NCBI RefSeq assembly: GCF_002443255.2 | Contig: NW_019211455.1 | Coordinates: 13,030,752-13,094,751 of the forward strand | Source: Varroa destructor | Taxonomy: Eukaryota; Arthropoda; Arachnida; Mesostigmata; Varroidae | Direction of reading: 5' to 3' | DNA length: 64,000 nt | Part shown: one piece after another, positions 12,401 to 24,429 of the stretch | Layout of the letters: the number at the start of each line of letters is the position of its first letter | How positions within the stretch are numbered: position 1 is the stretch's first letter | Made by a program: the position numbers and the translations under genes | The notes under the pieces: model-generated | Told to the model about the DNA's origin: nothing | Seen by the model: the letters and a program-made list of their open reading frames with translations, nothing else | Databases searched by the model: none

Positions 12401-14154
12401 GCGTACGTGCTGATCCACGAAAGCCTGTCGTCCGCCTCAGGTCGTACTATGTAAGTTGCTATGCTATCAGCTGACAAAGCAGTAAGTAATGCGGCTTGAT
12501 GTGCCAGCTTTGGTAAATCGGCCAGTCGGCTTCATACATAAGCAGGTCCGAACCGCTTGGAAGCCGCTCTTTAAGAGCAAGCATCGATTACATCTAAATC
12601 ATATGAATGCGGTATTTATATGAGAGGAACGTCAGGAATCATAATCTTGAGAGGTTAGTAGATTTTTGCAGCGCAAGATATGTCAGCGAGCTAGCTACAA
12701 ACGATAGGTTAACGCGAATAAGCGTTTTACACAGTCGAATATGTAATGCAACTGGACACGACACATACTATTGAGGGGCACCTTTCCGAGCTTCTTTTCT
12801 TCACCTATGGAAGGGAAATATGTATAAAAGCTCGCTTCGGCATTAATCTGTGCTAGACCAATATATCGACATATTGTAATACAGAATTTGGTAGTCCATC
12901 GGTAACTTGCTTTTGGTTTAAGGACACGGTCTGAATGTTAGCGCAAACGGTAACCGCCACTTGTTCGGGCTGCCGAAGAGAGAAGCGTCGCAGTCTTCTG
13001 TTGGAAGAAATAGATTAAGTCTCTAGGTTAAGAAAGTGAGAGATCTTCCAGACCACTGAGCGGAGCGGCTGCGTTGCGCCATTCTTAAAGTGCTCTATTT
13101 TCATTGTGCTGATATTGGGGAAACTAAAGTCATCAAGCGTTTGGTTAGTGGCACGCGAATATAAAAAGGTTTTACGAGACGTTTTATCAGCAATGATAGT
13201 CATAGAACAGCCTACAATAGCGAAATGTTGCAATAGTAGGATAGTTCATGGATGGAGGCTAGTCCACTGTTATATTATGCAAGTGTTTGTCATCTCTGTT
13301 CGGGCGGTCTGTGGATGTGAACCGATGGACCTGGATGGAATGGCTGTGCATCTGTACATTTCTGATCTACTTAAACATCGATATTTCCAAATGCGTTGTT
13401 ACTGTCGTCGTTTTACGTCTATACGCGTACTTCTCCCTGTTCCGGCGAGCGTTTGCTGCTCCGTTTTCTAACTTTCACGTTTCGCTCACAGTTGCCGCAA
13501 GGCTGAATGCTGAAATCAGTTAAGTGTGCGTAGCAGACGAACACTTCTGCTTTTAGTGCACTAGCGCTTCTGTACTTATATCAGTCAGCTTCGTCGTTCC
13601 TATATCAGTGGAATATTTTTGACGTTTTTTCCCGCCCCTTTATCAGCTGTTACGATCCATACATGTCTTAGCTCGTTCAGAAGATAGTTGCGCTGTGTAC
13701 GCATCGTAGACAAGCAGTCGTCGAGCTTCGTCGTCAATTCAAGGCCGGACTGCTCGAGTTAAGGGAGGAATGGCAATAAAGCTCATTCGGTAATTTTACT
13801 CCCAATGGCAACTGATGCAAGAGTCCAAGTCGACTTCTTAATTCCCCTTAATTCTAATTCCCTGTTTATTTTTGCGTCCGTCAGTCTATATTTCTAAATT
13901 TATTATCTCGACATGAACATGCCTACCGCATGTACACATCTATTCATTATAGACGATACCGTTGGTTATTCGTTGAAACGAAGTGCGTACGTCAGATCGG
14001 TGACGTTCTGCAGGTGCCGAAGTGGGAAGCGGACGAGATAGTTGACAATCGAAATGGACTCGCCTACCCTTTAATCTAGTAAAAATCTATGGAGCAACAA
14101 CAGCCGCTGCGCTGATGAGCAATACTTTCTCTGCAATAGATAAACAATCGCTCA
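9426..14154. other. non-coding stretch without recognised features
   Basis: I see no gene or transposon here. Frames reach 121 codons (13106-13471, + strand, in phase with nothing else), with a hydrophobic alternative frame at 13287-13523. No long repeats or hairpins were noticed. A U6-like nine-base match near 12834 was rejected. Confidence 0.45.
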
Positions 14155-14350
14155 AGTCTGAATGCCTGGCCAGCGTTTCGACTCAAGGGTCGAAACGCTG
14201 GCCAGGCATTTAGATTCAAAAGCGTTCAAATACAAAGCAAATTGCGAGCAGCGAGCTTCGATTTTTCTTTTCGATCGAAAAGAAGATCCGTCGTTGATTG
14301 TCCGGTCGGCGACGCGATATCCGCCAACATCCGCAGGCGGATATCGTGTC
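14155..14350 (+). repeat. cluster of inverted repeats, possible hairpin RNA locus
   Basis: Three strong inverted repeats lie within 196 bases. First: arms 14161-14182 and 14189-14210 are perfectly complementary over 22 bp around a 6-base loop. The stem extends outward six more pairs (14155-14160 with 14211-14216), two of them G:U, giving 28 bp. Second: 14265-14284 is a 20-bp perfect palindrome centred on CGATCG. Third: arms 14311-14325 and 14336-14350 pair over 15 bp with one G:U pair around a 10-base loop. All three imperfect pairs are G:U only in a + strand transcript; in the opposite transcript they would be C-A mismatches. That is seen directly. That the locus is transcribed, for example as a microRNA-like or endogenous siRNA hairpin, is inference. 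The first hairpin spans 62 nt, within the size range of animal pre-microRNAs, but its stem is more perfect than most. Alternatives are a snap-back duplication or a small foldback element. Confidence 0.8.
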
Positions 14351-16391
14351 CTCACGTCAGAATATTGCAGCAGCAGGTATCTTAAGCACTCAAGGCGGCT
14401 TTGTCAGCCGAATCATCGCCGTTTCAATCGTCCGTGGTCCTTAACGTGTTCATATCTAATCGTATAGGTTGGCGTCAAAATGTGAAATGAAAATAATGAT
14501 TATTTTTATTTTCAACAACAAATGTGGCTGAATTTAGATGACGCCACCTAGTCGGCGATGCTTTCCAACGTCACGACCTGTATATGACTAGTGAAACGAG
14601 GGCGCGGGTGAGGTAGTGACATATTTTTGCGTCCTCCTACAGATAGATGGCTCTGTGTGATAATTGCCTCTGACGCATCTATAAAGAGCAATTTCTGAAG
14701 TTGTCGCTACTATTGTTCTGCTTGCTGTTTGATTTTGGTCGAAAATGTTCACTGCTTACGGATTCTTTGACTTTCCTTAAGCATTTTTCGATTTAGAACG
14801 TTCGCCGCAAACAGTGGCGTCATTCGTCGTCAGTATTTGACGAAAGCTTTAGCTGTCGCCGTGCGACTACCACGAACTCAGAACAGCCTGTTCGCAGTTG
14901 GTTCGTAGCGTAAAACCGCTACGGTGGATCGCGCGATTATCTATGAAATAGTAAAATGTTGTCTGAGAGCCCGCCATTCTGACCGGCTTTGGCCGCTGCC
15001 AACCTGTGGATAAGTGGCATCGTCTAGGCCGTATCAGCTTCTAGCCCATACGGCAAACTGGGCCCAATTAGAAACAATAAAGGATCGGTGCGGTGCGTCA
15101 TACGATAACAGCGAAACGAAAGAGAGAGAAACCCATCGCTGTGAGCAACACCAGCCGCAGTTTGCAGTATCTTTTTTTTGTTAGATTCTCGATGCCCCCC
15201 CCCCCCCCCCGTACAACAACGAATCGTGACTCATTGCCGACTGCGTGATTGTGTTCGCCCATTCAAAATAGCGGCAAGATCTAGCATACAATTAGACGCG
15301 CGTCTTGCTCCATTCGCTTCCGATGCTATACATATGCGCAGGTACCAACATTTGGACGTCAATGAACGCCCAAAGACACGTGGCAGCTCACGAGCATAGC
15401 CGGAGATCCGGAGATATCACTGGTGTCGCATCTAGTGGCCGGTGTATTGAGGTTCTGGGGGTGATTGCGATGCTTTCGTTGGGTCTCCGGTCGGCCATCT
15501 CTCCGACGAGATGGACACCGGCTATCTGTCACTTGCTTAATATCACATAGATTGCGGGCGGCGCTCACTGTAACTGAGAGCTCTCTGGAGCAGAACGACT
15601 GATCCGCATTTATTGCTGCAGTGTGGTGATGGCTCACGCGGCGACGATAACCGCGGCCGCACGTCGCGCCAGAAGCTCTCATAAGAAGAATGTGGATATT
15701 TCGTTTAAACGATGATAAGTCCGTGGCAGAAAGGTGAAGTTCAGTTTGAATACGTTTTTTTGTCTAGATATTTAGTGTTGATTTATGTTACACGTTGGCT
15801 AACTATAAATAGATCGGCTCACAGTTCCAAGGAATAGAGAATACGGTTCTTATAAATATCGGTCTAAGTCGGTGTGGGTTCGAACTGTCAAATATTTAGC
15901 GCTGAAGTCTTTTCTTAGCCGAAACTATTTGCGTGCTTTTCCCCCGTTCGCCAATACCGCAGGTGATTATAGTTTATTTTTCTCACGAGAACAAAGATGT
16001 CTGTGCGGATTGTACGCAGGCAGCTGAAATAATAGAAAACATGCAAATAACACCTCCGATATGGTTTCTAGTCTGGCTATGATTAAAAGGAATGAAAGCG
16101 AACTTCGAAGAATGGCAGGTGATTGGCGATACTATCCCAAGTACTTTTTACCTATAGTTAATGCTTGTTTATAATGAATCATTGATTAGAACAGGTTCGA
16201 GAATAGCTCAACGTTATTGTGTCCAACAAAGGTTTCGTTCTACTTGAAACCCCAGTTTATCGTTTTAAGGGTCATTCTTGTTTATGCAAAGTCTGCAAGC
16301 AAACAGAACAGCGGCACAGACGGGAACTTACATACCGATCTTTTAGCTACGACGTGGCTACAGGATAAATTAACTGAGAAACTGATCGAGA
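14351..16391. other. non-coding stretch with one poly-C tract
   Basis: No gene is visible. An A+T-rich near-palindrome sits near 14488-14505, and a small 7-bp stem (CCATCTC with GAGATGG, 6-base loop) lies near 15495-15515. Overlapping frames on both strands between 15178 and 15682 have no family signature. Confidence 0.45.
15195..15210. repeat. poly-C homopolymer, 16 bases
   Basis: Sixteen consecutive C residues, the longest C tract in the window. A poly-T run of eight lies about 20 bases upstream. Confidence 0.95.
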
Positions 16392-17009
16392 ATGCGCGTT
16401 GACAAGGGATACTGTCCGTTTACATTAAGACTAAGAAGCGGCCGAACCAGATCTCGTGGCTCTTTCTTTTATAGGCCAAGCGTAGTTACGTTCGTGGTCA
16501 CCACCACGTCGCTGGTACCACTTGTGCTGCGGTTAGTTCTGCCGTCACTCGCTCTGCTCGGACTACGCGGGATAGGTAAACGGGGCTCATGGGGTTCCCC
16601 TTTGCTAGGTTGGGCATCAGATAGACTGTTCTGTTGTATTTGGCGCAGCCGAAGCTCAATTAGTGACGACAGTAGTAGAATGAGGTATATATTTGCTCAG
16701 CGCATTAGCCGGCAGTAGGGATTGTGGGGTTTCAGCGATCGGACATTGAAGCTGTATGGGGTAGGACGAGCAAAGTCGGCTTATTCTGCTGAAGTAGCGG
16801 TGCCTCCCGACCTCCTATGTGTCTGTGCCAGACTTCGGTGGTTTTGCCACCGGTTAGGCCCGATACGCCGGTACAATCCACTGACCTGGCCCGGTCTTCT
16901 TTTTCCTTTTCGTTATAGTAGCGGTAGTAGTAGTTTGCCTACGAGAGAACGTAGACGGGCAAAGGTAAAGCCAGCAGGCCCCGGCAAAAGAAAGCCACCT
17001 ATTCGATGA
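16392..17009 (+). CDS. long frame broken once by TAG, possible exon or relic
   Basis: From an ATG at 16392 the same phase stays open to 17009 except for one TAG at 16716-16718, giving 108 codons and then about 97. The first half is Arg/Ser-rich and carries a strongly hydrophobic segment at about residues 29-62 that could be a membrane span. The second half ends in a Lys/Arg/Pro-rich tail. The TAG follows GGCAG, which resembles a 3' splice site, so the two halves might belong to different exons. GC content is high here, which favours chance open frames. No homology was recognised. Confidence 0.15.
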
Positions 17010-18281
17010 GCAATGAAGATAAAATAGGGTGAGAAGGACAGAAAATAAGTGAGCATCGCAAGCTGCTTCTGCTGTTCTCTTGCGTAGGCCGATCATGGCA
17101 CAGCAGCTGCGACGACTGCACTTTTAACCCTGAAGGGATGTCGCCATGCTGTCATCGAATCTGCAGCGGAAGCCAAAAGTGATAAGCAAGCTATGAAAAT
17201 ACTGAGCAGAATAGAGCTCCGAACACGCTGACAGCGTTAACCGCCGAGGGAAACTTAACGGATAAACGCTAATTTGGCACTCTTCTCAGCGTTCCAGGTT
17301 CAAAAGCAATGGACAACGACAAACAGGGACACAAGTCTATTCAGACATTCAGGCATATCTTTGAAAGCTCACAGGCACAAATATCAAAACATGCTTAGGA
17401 GACACTTTTCTTCGTACGAACTTGATGATAATGCAAACCATCTAGTTGCTGTTGTAACTACCTAGTAAAACAAACGCTCATTTGGCCATTCCGTAATCAG
17501 GAACATGGTTGCTTTACGGCGTTGTTCTTTGCTTTTAAATGGGAACCCGACAGCCAACTGGCATTATCACTGTTACTTTGCTTCTGTTTTCACTATGTGG
17601 ATAGCGGTGCTTTACAAGGCCACGAAAAAGATGCATATTGCTTCTATCACACGCATTTTGATTAACGTATCTGTTATTAAAACGATTATGTTGTGACAAA
17701 TTGTGATTTAGGACATCGAAAAAGATGCCTAATCTGAAATTTCATGATTCTACTGTCTTCTTGTTTGTCTAATGACTCCGTCGGCGAAGGTGCGGTCGGC
17801 CAGCGTTTTCATAGACGGTCGAGAGCATTGTTACGTGAACATCGATTGAATAATAGAGTAGCCCTTGAGGATACAAACTGCATAATCTGAAGTTCACAAA
17901 ATGTTACATGTTATTTTTAAATATTGTTATTATACAAAATACAAACTTAACTCAGCGTCTGTCTTATGTGTATAATCTTCCTGTTATTCGATGGCTGCGC
18001 CAGCACTGCGAAACATCTTTGGCATTGAAGTGTTTCTTATCTCAGAATTTGCATTAGGCTCGTCTACCGTGACAAGGTATCGTACAATCGGAATATCGAA
18101 CACTTGATTTTTATTATTATTATTATTACAGTAAAAGCACTTCTGCTGTCTCTATATAGTTTCCAAAAAGAGTGCAAGGCACATAATAGTATTTATAGAA
18201 GACAGTATGTTGTATAATACTCGGCTGAGATGTCTGCACTATTGACTGACAAATTGGGATTGGCTCAAAGACTATGTAGTT
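17010..18281. other. non-coding stretch
   Basis: No gene seen; two chance-length + frames (63 codons each). A TTA-type microsatellite is listed separately. The sequence becomes AT-rich between about 17690 and 18230. Confidence 0.5.
18110..18128. repeat. TTA trinucleotide microsatellite
   Basis: About six consecutive TTA/ATT units are visible between a GATTTT and an ACAG context. Confidence 0.9.
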
Positions 18282-18760
18282 CTAAAGGGCTCGTCTGTCC
18301 GTCATAGACGGACGTATTGAAGCAACGCATAGAAATAGACCATCTCTAACGACTACAACTTCTTTGATGGCAAAAAGGTTGGCTGCTGACTTCCCGGAAC
18401 GAATAAGAGCTCTTGAAGCGATCGGATCCTTTTCGCTGTTTTGCGCGACAAGCTCGTTCCGTTGGCTCAACGTCGCCAGCGTCTTTAGCGTCGTCATTCT
18501 CCTGTTTAGTCGGCTCCAAGCAAGTCTTCGGAAAACGCGCATAGCTCGAATTGATGGATGGGGATCTTTGATGGCCAGGCTGTTGCCGCAACTTTCGCTG
18601 CTGCTGCTGCTGTTCCGACGATTTGGCTCGCCCGTCAAAGCCCTAAGCATCTCGTTGCTTGTTCCTTATATCATCGAAGAGTTTGCCCTTTTGTCCCCTT
18701 TTCGATTTTCCCAGATCTGCGATATCAAACTTAGGGTACTGGACAACGGCGATGCTTAAG
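18282..18760. other. GC-richer island open in several frames on both strands
   Basis: Frames longer than 100 codons are open at once on both strands: + 18364-18759 (131 codons), - 18282-18650 (122, ATG start) and a second - phase from 18651 down to 18346. The last would encode a hydrophilic product beginning with a short Gln run and rich in Lys, Glu, Asp and Arg, which is the most protein-like of the three. Because all are open together, base composition explains much of it. No choice between strands is justified. Confidence 0.3.
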
Positions 18761-19588
18761 GAGCGCCGTCCGGCGAAAGGAACGCGTCCCTTGTTAGGTC
18801 TCGTTTTAGCCCATCTTTTGGGCAGTACTGTCGTCTGTCAGCAGATAATAGCAGCCCGGTTCCCTGTTCCCCGTCGAACGCTGCTGCATTTATATCACGA
18901 GCACATCGCATGCGTCTGAGGCCATACGGCCGTAAGGCAAAGGGACGGAAACTGCAGGTCTGAGTCACACTATAAAACATGTATTGTTTGAGCTGACTGG
19001 ATTTGACAAAACAGAAAAAGAACAGAAAAAATAGCATATGGTTGTTTGCAAGAGAATAAAATGGAAACAAACTTTTTTCAGGAGACAGCAGTTATCGTAA
19101 GGCTGCAAATTGCGGCTACTCAGGATGCAGGAAAGAACGTCACTATACTACTAAAAGGTTGGCGAGGATTCCGCCTATATGAGCTTGTACCTAGGATGCG
19201 GCAGGACGATGCAAGCCTGAGCTTACCTTCTGAAACGAAACATGACCTCCGGCAGATCACACCGGGATAAAATTGCTGATTGGCAACAATGGCCTTGCTT
19301 ATTTGCTTGCATATTTGAATGCCGCTACATTATTTGACGATCGGTATATTCGATGCGATATAATAGAAGTTTTCATTTAGCGATTAGAGGATGGAACAAG
19401 CCGACCGCTCTCTGAAAACTCATGCGGTAGCATGATACGTTGGTAGTCACTGTCCAACGTACATACGCGGTCACGTATTTCAAAGGTAAACTCCGACTTG
19501 GTAAGCTTCTTTCCTCTTAGAGAACGGTAACCCCCGAACATAAACCAACTCATTTCAAGCACACCGACGATGTAGTTCTCCTCACTAA
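18761..19588. other. non-coding stretch
   Basis: Only short frames with no recognised similarity. No repeats longer than homopolymer runs were noticed. Confidence 0.45.
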
Positions 19589-20480
19589 GTAGTGGCAAGA
19601 CGACATAAAGCGAGAGTTGAGCTTAACCGAGAGATAAAGCAAGAGAGACTGATAGAACATGCTATACCTTCGAGAAACAGTGCCAGAGTGACAGGAAAAA
19701 AAAGCAACTCCTACAGCCACACGAAGCAGTGCGAGATGGTATTTGCGCCACCCTTGATTGCGTCGAACGGCTATAAGTGTATATCCACACGCTCGCACAG
19801 CCATCACCTAGACACGGGGCACAGCGAAGAGACTAAGGGACTCATGAAAGCAGGAAAACACGAAGGTCTACGGGATGTGACGGGGGCTGTAGTAGCATGT
19901 GGGTAGGTGCAGATTGAGAGATTCCAAGTTACGCCCATGCCATCCAACGGCGATGGCGGCAGCGGCAGCGGCTCCAGCAATGGTAGCGACTTCCCTTTTA
20001 CCCCTGACTCACATCCTTACACCAAGCGCGTTCTATTGCGCTGCTACAATAATGAGAAGCGCATAAGCGGACGGGCAGGTATCGAACCGAATCGAACTAC
20101 AGCTTTAAGAAACATTACCAGTGCAGCCGCCAATGGCACGATACAATGCTGAGACGTTTTGCGGGGATGAAAGCAGCGGCAGTGCTTGAGGGTCGGGGGT
20201 GGCGAGGGCCGGGGAGGAAAGGGCATTGCCGATGTACGCCGGGTATGACTGCAATCGAGAGCGAGTAGAAAGGAATGTTAGTGATGGTGGTGACTGCACA
20301 CAATGGGGCGACGACGTGAGTCTGCCACTCGGACAGGTGTTTCTTGCGACACCTTTGACAACTACGATGACGATGACTATGAATGCGTCCACTAGCTGTG
20401 TGCCTGCTGCTGGTGCTTGGTCGTGGAATCAACCAACGGAAAACGGGCCAACGGAGCAAGACACCTTGCCAATCCTATAG
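19589..20480 (+). CDS. possible exon cluster, unrecognised hydrophilic protein
   Basis: One phase is open from 19589 to 20152 with a single TAG at 19904-19906. The first part encodes a Lys/Arg/His/Ser-rich product. After the TAG comes a Gly/Ser run (near 19950-19980) followed by FPFTPDSHPYTKR. The TAG sits inside GTAGGT (19903-19908), a plausible 5' splice site, so it could be intronic. Further possible donors are CAG then GTATCG at about 20074 and GAC then GTGAGT (GT at 20316-20317). The latter lies inside a 93-codon frame in another phase (20199-20480). No pyrimidine-rich acceptors are convincing. The hydrophilic composition looks protein-like, but I recognise no family, and this could still be non-coding. 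Confidence 0.2.
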
Positions 20481-23400
20481 AAAAGCAATGTCCTCGGGAC
20501 CAGTGCCTGACTCCTCCGCCAGATTTTCAAGATGGCGTACGGCTTTCTGTGCGGTAAAGAGTGAAGCATGAGTAGTATGGAGCAACCATCGACTTAAGCA
20601 CATCAACGAAACGTCGTCCACTTCTTTTTCTTCGAGTAACGAGTAAGCAGAGAGCAGTCGGAGAGGTCGGCACGGGGTAAGGCGTTTAGTTCCTTTATTT
20701 GCAGCGGGTTCAGCAGAGTAACAATGACGACGCAGACTGGGTTCACCCATTTACCTTGTCTCTTTCACCTGCTCCTGGATTGCCTTTATGTCCCATTGTT
20801 TTCTCCGCTTTCTTTGGCTACAGGAAGAAATTGGATGAGTGCTTAACATTAGGTAGCCATGTATAGCAACACAAAACAGGCACAGGCTATAGCGAAAGAA
20901 TGAAGGAAAGACGCTGAAACGGAACAATCTTGACTTTGCAGACAAGCGGGACAAGGCATCGTTCTAACAAAAAAGTTTAATTTTGCTGCTAGCAAAATAA
21001 CTACGTCGGCTCATGATTCACACTGCGGTAATTTCTAATGGCATTAATTATTTGTCAATTTTAAAATTTTCAAAAATCCTGATAGACCTACGAATTTACC
21101 TAGATGTAATAGAAACCATTATCGTGGCCATAGTACATAGCCTAAGGCAAGCCCAACTGAAAGTATTATTATATCCTGATCGACTATAATGAAGTGTAAT
21201 CAGCATATACAAATGGTGGTCTGACCAATACCTTCCTACGCATACAGGCAAATTGAGCATAGTATCTTCCAATAATAATTTTCAATCACTAGGCCAATAT
21301 GAGTAATCTTATATGCAAAACAAAAGGTTATATGTATATCCTATAATACAATCCTGTGCCGTATATGGTGTTTTATAGACTATTCTCGTAAAATATATTA
21401 ATTAAGGAAAGAGAATCTGCAAAAGCCAGGGTTTATGCTGTTCTCATTTACAGTTATCCTATCGGTGGCACGTTACTGTGCGATCCAATTGTCAAGAGGT
21501 TATTTAACGCGCGGTGGGCAATAGCCGTAGCCCGCTGATACGCGTCTCTGGAACAGATGCGAAAACGTTCAGGTAAGACAATTAAGGTACCATTCGTTTT
21601 TTATCTGTCCTTTAAGCCAGGTCTTTTTTCTATAGTGTGTCCTCTGCCGCCACTGTCCTATATGTGCTTGCAGGTGGTTTGCGCACCTGTGTTATTTCCT
21701 AGGGTTTTCCGACAGTTGTGTGTTTCAAGGCGGCGTTTGATACGGGTTGTCGGTACACAGCACATTTCTGTTGACTTAGACAGTGAAGCAGGGAGAAGGA
21801 GCGCTCAGGCCGGCGGACAACGAACGAACGAGGGGAGTCAACAGATGTGTTAAAACGTAGTATCATCTGGTCTTCCGTTTTAGTATTTTGTCTGCGTTCT
21901 TATTTTGTCTCTCATTGAATTTCTTTTCCAACGAGTATCGTGTTAGGCTCACCCGGATTTCACAGCGTGCAGCCACTGGGTCGTAGTATCAGCAGCAATA
22001 ATAATAATAATGGAGTGACGTCGCAAGATCTCGGTGGACCGGCTTCCGGTGAGAACTGCGGTTCATGGCGACGTCCAGAGAGTGGCGAGCAAGTAATAGG
22101 GACAACGGCCGTTGAAGTCGTCCTGGGTGCCCGTTGTTCCCTGTTCGCTATACCTGCTTTATCGTAGGTTGTATCGATACACTCCATATACTCGGGCCTA
22201 TCCGTACACCACGCGTCACAGTCTACATGACGGTGGAAGGTGTGAGCGAGGTCAAAAAATCCTTACCTTCTATGAACTGCTTCTCATTGTCGGTGGTTGC
22301 TAATCGCTCCAACAACCGACAGGAGAAAACACTGACTAAAACACCAACAGAAAACCGGGGAAAAAACCATCGGTGCGGTCTGGTTGTTTCCTACATTTTC
22401 CCAGTGCTCCCTAAATGAGTCCCTTGTTTGTGGGAGCACTGAGCTCCGTTTCTATTCCTCTTTATTTAAGGGAGTCAAAACCAAAGTCGCTTAAGCACAC
22501 CTATGCACATTTCACAAACGCAGGTCGGCTACAGGACACTGGCACATGCAGTAAGAGGAGCTCCAACTGCACAAATCTATAGCCCCAGCACTCGTTCATG
22601 CCCGTATCATTCGGACCGATGTTTTTGCTGGGCTGCTTAGCGACCAGACTGTTGTTGGGACTGCTACTGTTGCTAAATCGCGCACGTGCAATTGGTGTAA
22701 TGAGGTAAATGCCTGTTTAGTGCAGCCACTGGAAAATAGGATAGGACGAACGGGGTTTAACAAAGGAAAACTAGAGGGAAAAATAAAATTGATTGGATTT
22801 TAGCTATATTTAGGACCGACGTGCCATTGACGGCAGCGGCACCTGGCGGTGAAACCCGACGACGTGTTATCGTCGAACTGCCGTTGCTTTTACGAGTGTC
22901 TCCAACCTGTGTAATGGTAATTTAGGAGGTCGAAGTAAATGAACGCGAGGACATCGATGACGAGCTACGATGAGACAGCAGCAGGAACGGACAGAATTAT
23001 TGCAGGAGGGTCATCTGCTACTCACTGTCTTAGTAAAATCAAAAAGTGCCTTGTGAAGTAGCTGCACATATGGGGAAGAATGGACGGTCTTTGTGAACTC
23101 TTCCAGGGTACAGAGATAACAAAGTCCAATTCGCGATGTTACTGACGGGTCAGTCGGTCGTCACTGCAGCTAATCTGTGATAAAAAAAATACACAGCTAT
23201 CCAGTAAGTATTTTTGACAACGGCTGTTTAAGGAAAAATAGTAAGTAAGAGTTTGTTGAAATCATTAAAGAACATTAACATACTAGCTTTGCCGGGTTTA
23301 CTTAATGAACCGTCTCAAGATATATTTAGCTAATTATGCACTTTGTATTGTATATTATGTGCTAATAACGCTCAACTGTACGATCGGCTTACGAGGGCGG

Positions 23401-24025
23401 AACTGCCCAGACCCAGCTATGTTTTCTAGTGCTTGATAAATTTATTGTAGTTAGACGAAACAGCACCGTGTATGCACGTATAGCGATAATATCATTGCGA
23501 TGAAGGGCATGGACACTATTAGATAGATGGTGCAGTATAAGCTGAATCGCAAGTTGGGTCATCTGACCATTGTCAACCTTACTTAACCGTATCGTGTTAT
23601 TGTCAGAGCGCTCAAGTAGCTATTAACCCAACTCACGCAGGCTTTGTCTGTTCAAGAGGTGTTTCATAGTGTCTGTCGTATATTCAGGATCGCCGATTTG
23701 AAAGGGACAGGTGCACCATTAAGAGAACAACGTATCACAAACTTTCTGCGACTCTCCTGTAGTAGCACGATTTCAAGACCTTGTCAATGGGCCAAAGGAC
23801 TGTGCGCGCCTACAATCTACATGTCTAGACGCTCATTTATATTATATTTTAAACTGTATTAAAATTTAGATAGACCAATACTGCTTAGCGAAGCAATCGT
23901 TTTTTTAGCTAGGCTTCAACAAACTTTAAAATTAAGGGTACTATCACAAAGCGGCTTATGTGCACTACTTCACGTAAACATCGCGTCGATGCAGTCTATA
24001 CCGAACCTACATACATTGATCATTA

Positions 24026-24030
<5 letters not shown>
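20481..24030. other. non-coding stretch
   Basis: No gene recognised. AT-rich DNA runs from about 20960 to 21430 and from 23200 to 23480. Short overlapping frames at 21557-22418 show no signature. An AAT microsatellite is listed separately. Confidence 0.45.
21997..22011. repeat. AAT trinucleotide microsatellite
   Basis: Five consecutive AAT units follow two AGC units. Confidence 0.9.

Positions 24031-24067
<37 letters not shown>
24031..24067. repeat. AT dinucleotide microsatellite truncated by assembly gap
   Basis: At least 18 AT units run directly into the N stretch, so the true length is unknown. Confidence 0.95.
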
Positions 24068-24167
24068 NNNNNNNNNNNNNNNNNNNNNNNNNNNNNNNNN
24101 NNNNNNNNNNNNNNNNNNNNNNNNNNNNNNNNNNNNNNNNNNNNNNNNNNNNNNNNNNNNNNNNNNN
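24068..24167. other. assembly gap (100 N)
   Basis: Exactly 100 unresolved bases. The round number suggests a placeholder rather than a measured size. It begins inside the AT repeat, so the repeat probably caused the assembly break. Confidence 0.97.
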
Positions 24168-24429
24168 ATTGTAAATTATAACTGGCCAAGCGGACCGTTG
24201 CACTAACTTGCAGTTTTCATCCAATTAGATTTGAACCGAAAACCTTTTGAATCCAGGTCCCCCGTACCATCTTTTCTCTGGCGTATGGGCCTCTGGATGA
24301 GATTGTCTTATGGCAGTAAAGGATTTTACAAGAGAACATCGAATCGCATTAAATCTCTCTTAGGTATTATCTTAAATAGGTACGCTGTCACTCTTTACGT
24401 ATGTATGCTACATTTTCGTACAATAAGAG

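Noticed and set aside
12822..12842. TATA-like string followed by GCTTCGGCA, as at the start of U6 snRNA
   Set aside because: Only nine bases match; the conserved ACAGAGA-containing interior and the 3' part of U6 are missing.
15877..15885. GGTTCGAAC resembling a tRNA B box
   Set aside because: No pairing T stem around it, no A box at the right distance and no acceptor stem.
18282..18760. Several long frames on both strands
   Set aside because: Simultaneous openness on both strands points to base composition; no single frame could be preferred.
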